DNA of 64,000 nt from Bradyrhizobium erythrophlei (GTDB lineage Bacteria; Pseudomonadota; Alphaproteobacteria; Rhizobiales; Xanthobacteraceae). Position numbers and translations under genes: made by a program. Positions 62,503 through 64,000 of this stretch are shown here, in pieces. The notes under the pieces were generated by a model that did no database searches, was not told the origin of the DNA, and saw only the letters and a program-made list of their open reading frames with translations. Within the stretch, counting starts at the first letter, position 1; each line of letters starts with the position of its first letter. The stretch covers positions 4,170,501 to 4,234,500 of the forward strand of contig NZ_LT670849.1 of assembly GCF_900142985.1 (NCBI RefSeq), read 5' to 3'.

Positions 62503-64000
62503 CAGCGTGTTTCCACACACCAGAGCACGGACCAGGGTGTCATCGCGTCGCTTGGTGTGCCCCAGATCGGGGTTCCATGGTTTTCGTTGGCCTGGCCGGG
62601 AATGGTGCGGTCGGCCAGATTGGCCAGGAGCGACAGCCTGGCGCCGTCGCCAAGATACCAGCTTGCGTTCAGCAATCCGCTGTCGGCCGCATGCGTCTCA
62701 CCGAAGCGCGTGCCTGCAAGACGCGGCATGATGTGATGCCGACGAAGCGCCAGAAGCTCGCGCACCAGCGTCAACCGTTCGCGGCCGCTGCCATTCACGT
62801 TATCCCAATCCAGAATGGCCGAGCGAAACGTGTCTTCGCTCAAGGGGTCCGGCACATCGCCGCCGAATTTGTCATAGGCCCAGGCATATTCGTCTCGGCG
62901 GCCTTTGCGGACGGCTTCGGCAAGGCCGCCGTTGAAGTCGCAGAAGAATGGAAAGGGGGCTTTCGAGCCCCATTCCTCACCCATGAACAATAAGGGAATT
63001 GCAGGAGAGAGGAGCGTGATGGCAAAGGCGGCTTCGATGGCTTCTCGCTTCGCTAATGCCTCGAGCCGATCACCGAACGGGCGGTTGCCGATCTGGTCAT
63101 GGTTTTGCAGGAAGTTGACGAAGGCGGTTGGCGAAAGCCCGCCGCTTGTCTCGCCGCGCGGCTTTCCGCCGCGATGTTCGGAAGCCTCGCCTTGATAAGC
63201 GAAACCGGCACCAAGACAGCGGGCGACGTCGGCGAGCGGCGCGCGCTGATAATCGCGGTAGTAGCCTTGCTTCTCGCCGGTCAGCGTCACGTGCCAGGCG
63301 TGGTGATAGTCGTCGTTCCATTGCGCGCGATATTTCCCGCCTGGCGGCCCCGGCGCGGGGTCGAGCAGGCTGACGCAGTTGTCGTCGTTTTCGAGCACGA
63401 GATGGATATGGCGGCCGGTTTCGGCGGCGAGTTGACCTGCGGCGAGGCTGAGATCGTGCAGCATCGGGATTTCGCCGGTCTCGGTGATAGCGTGCACGGC
63501 GTCCAGCCGCAGCCCGTCGAAGCGGTATTCATCGAGCCAGTAGAGCGCGTTCTCGATCGCAAAGGCGCGCGCCTGCGGTACGCGATAATCGATGGCGCTG
63601 CCCCACGGCGTCTGCGCCTCGGTAAAGAACGCCGGCGCATAGCGGCCGAGATAATTTCCCTCCGGCCCGAAGTGATTATAGACGACATCGAGGAACACCA
63701 TCAGTCCGCGCAGATGCGCCTCGTCGACCAGGAGCTTCAAGTCTTCAGGGCGGCCATAGGCGCTGTCGGGCGCATACCACAGCACGCCGTCATAGCCCCA
63801 GTTGCGCGCGCCCGCGAAGTCCGCCAGCGGCAGCAACTCCAGCGCCGTGACGCCGGTCTCGATCAGATGATCGAGCTTGCCGATCATGGCCTTGTAAGTG
63901 CCTTCCTTTGTGAAGGCGCCGACATGCGCTTCCAGCAGCACGGTCTCGTGCCAGGGGCGACCGCGCCAATCCGTGGCGCGCCAGGCGTAGCTGCTATGAT
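62502..64000 (-). CDS. treZ: Malto-oligosyltrehalose trehalohydrolase TreZ, C-terminal part
   Basis: The reading frame enters from the right edge (AWRATDWRGRPWHETVLLEA) so the N-terminal about 90 residues are missing. GH13 signs are EAHVGAFTKEGTYKAMIGKL, FLDVVYNHFGPEGNYLG, GLRLDAVHAI (nucleophile Asp), LVLENDDN (Glu) and NFLQNHDQIGNRPFGDRLEA. It releases trehalose from the product of TreY. It overlaps treY by one base at its 3' end. A treX or glgX gene may lie upstream, outside the window. Confidence 0.95.
   Translation of the reverse strand, partial: HSSYAWRATDWRGRPWHETVLLEAHVGAFTKEGTYKAMIGKLDHLIETGVTALELLPLADFAGARNWGYDGVLWYAPDSAYGRPEDLKLLVDEAHLRGLMVFLDVVYNHFGPEGNYLGRYAPAFFTEAQTPWGSAIDYRVPQARAFAIENALYWLDEYRFDGLRLDAVHAITETGEIPMLHDLSLAAGQLAAETGRHIHLVLENDDNCVSLLDPAPGPPGGKYRAQWNDDYHHAWHVTLTGEKQGYYRDYQRAPLADVARCLGAGFAYQGEASEHRGGKPRGETSGGLSPTAFVNFLQNHDQIGNRPFGDRLEALAKREAIEAAFAITLLSPAIPLLFMGEEWGSKAPFPFFCDFNGGLAEAVRKGRRDEYAWAYDKFGGDVPDPLSEDTFRSAILDWDNVNGSGRERLTLVRELLALRRHHIMPRLAGTRFGETHAADSGLLNASWYLGDGARLSLLANLADRTIPGQANENHGTPIWGTPSDAMTPWSVLWCVETR

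Overview
The window looks like chromosome of an alphaproteobacterium close to Bradyrhizobium. The DNA is GC-rich. Most products are rhizobial in type: Omp25/RopB-like and BBP2-like porins, Bug/TctC binding proteins, KdpFABC-DE, DUF2927, DUF3309 and DUF6496 proteins, LigD and TreY/TreZ. The intergenic regions carry the palindromic repeats common in that genus. This assignment rests on recognising families by eye, not on a search.

Layout. 1-5100: a Rieske oxygenase (cut by the window start), a desaturase, and a LysR-SDR-VOC group flanked by two decayed SDR C-termini. 5194-5269: tRNA with anticodon CAT. 5270-5995: repeats. 5995-9347: three orphan solute-binding proteins (TctC, TAXI, LivJ types). 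9587-12638: MobB, a TusA-like protein, an OFA-family MFS carrier and a small secreted protein. 12652-14030: a ZIP-like membrane protein with a cyclic-nucleotide-binding domain in its TM3-TM4 loop. 14025-22051: lineage-specific small genes, a DapA-like aldolase, and a KdpDE-like sensor/regulator pair without the K+-sensing half of KdpD. 22482-25719: three outer-membrane proteins. 26505-32592: a heavy-metal-type RND efflux operon. 33046-35237: small membrane or secreted proteins and a DUF2927 protein. 35599-43900: a complete kdp locus with two mini-proteins before kdpA. 43932-47783: an amino-acid ABC transporter lacking an ATPase gene, a PhyH-type dioxygenase and a divergent TetR regulator. 48420-51340: LysR, SDR and a PRISE-like reductase. 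51713-54478: a two-subunit molybdenum hydroxylase. 54816-56015: an IS110-family element. 56475-64000: DUF6496 protein, LigD, DUF3309 protein, TreY and TreZ (cut by the window end).

Two things stand out. (1) Four strong and two weaker promoter regions share one exact layout: two 7-bp T-rich half-sites 4 bp apart, a 19-nt spacer, then a TCGA/TCGC-type element. They precede the kdp locus, four units of unknown function and a porin gene, and most surround the orphan KdpDE-like pair. This suggests a small, undescribed regulon. (2) The IS110 element has an about 190-nt non-coding leader that can be read as a bridge RNA. Its putative guide segments match the target flanks and the element's own ends, and the insertion splits a repeat whose uninterrupted relative lies elsewhere in the window.
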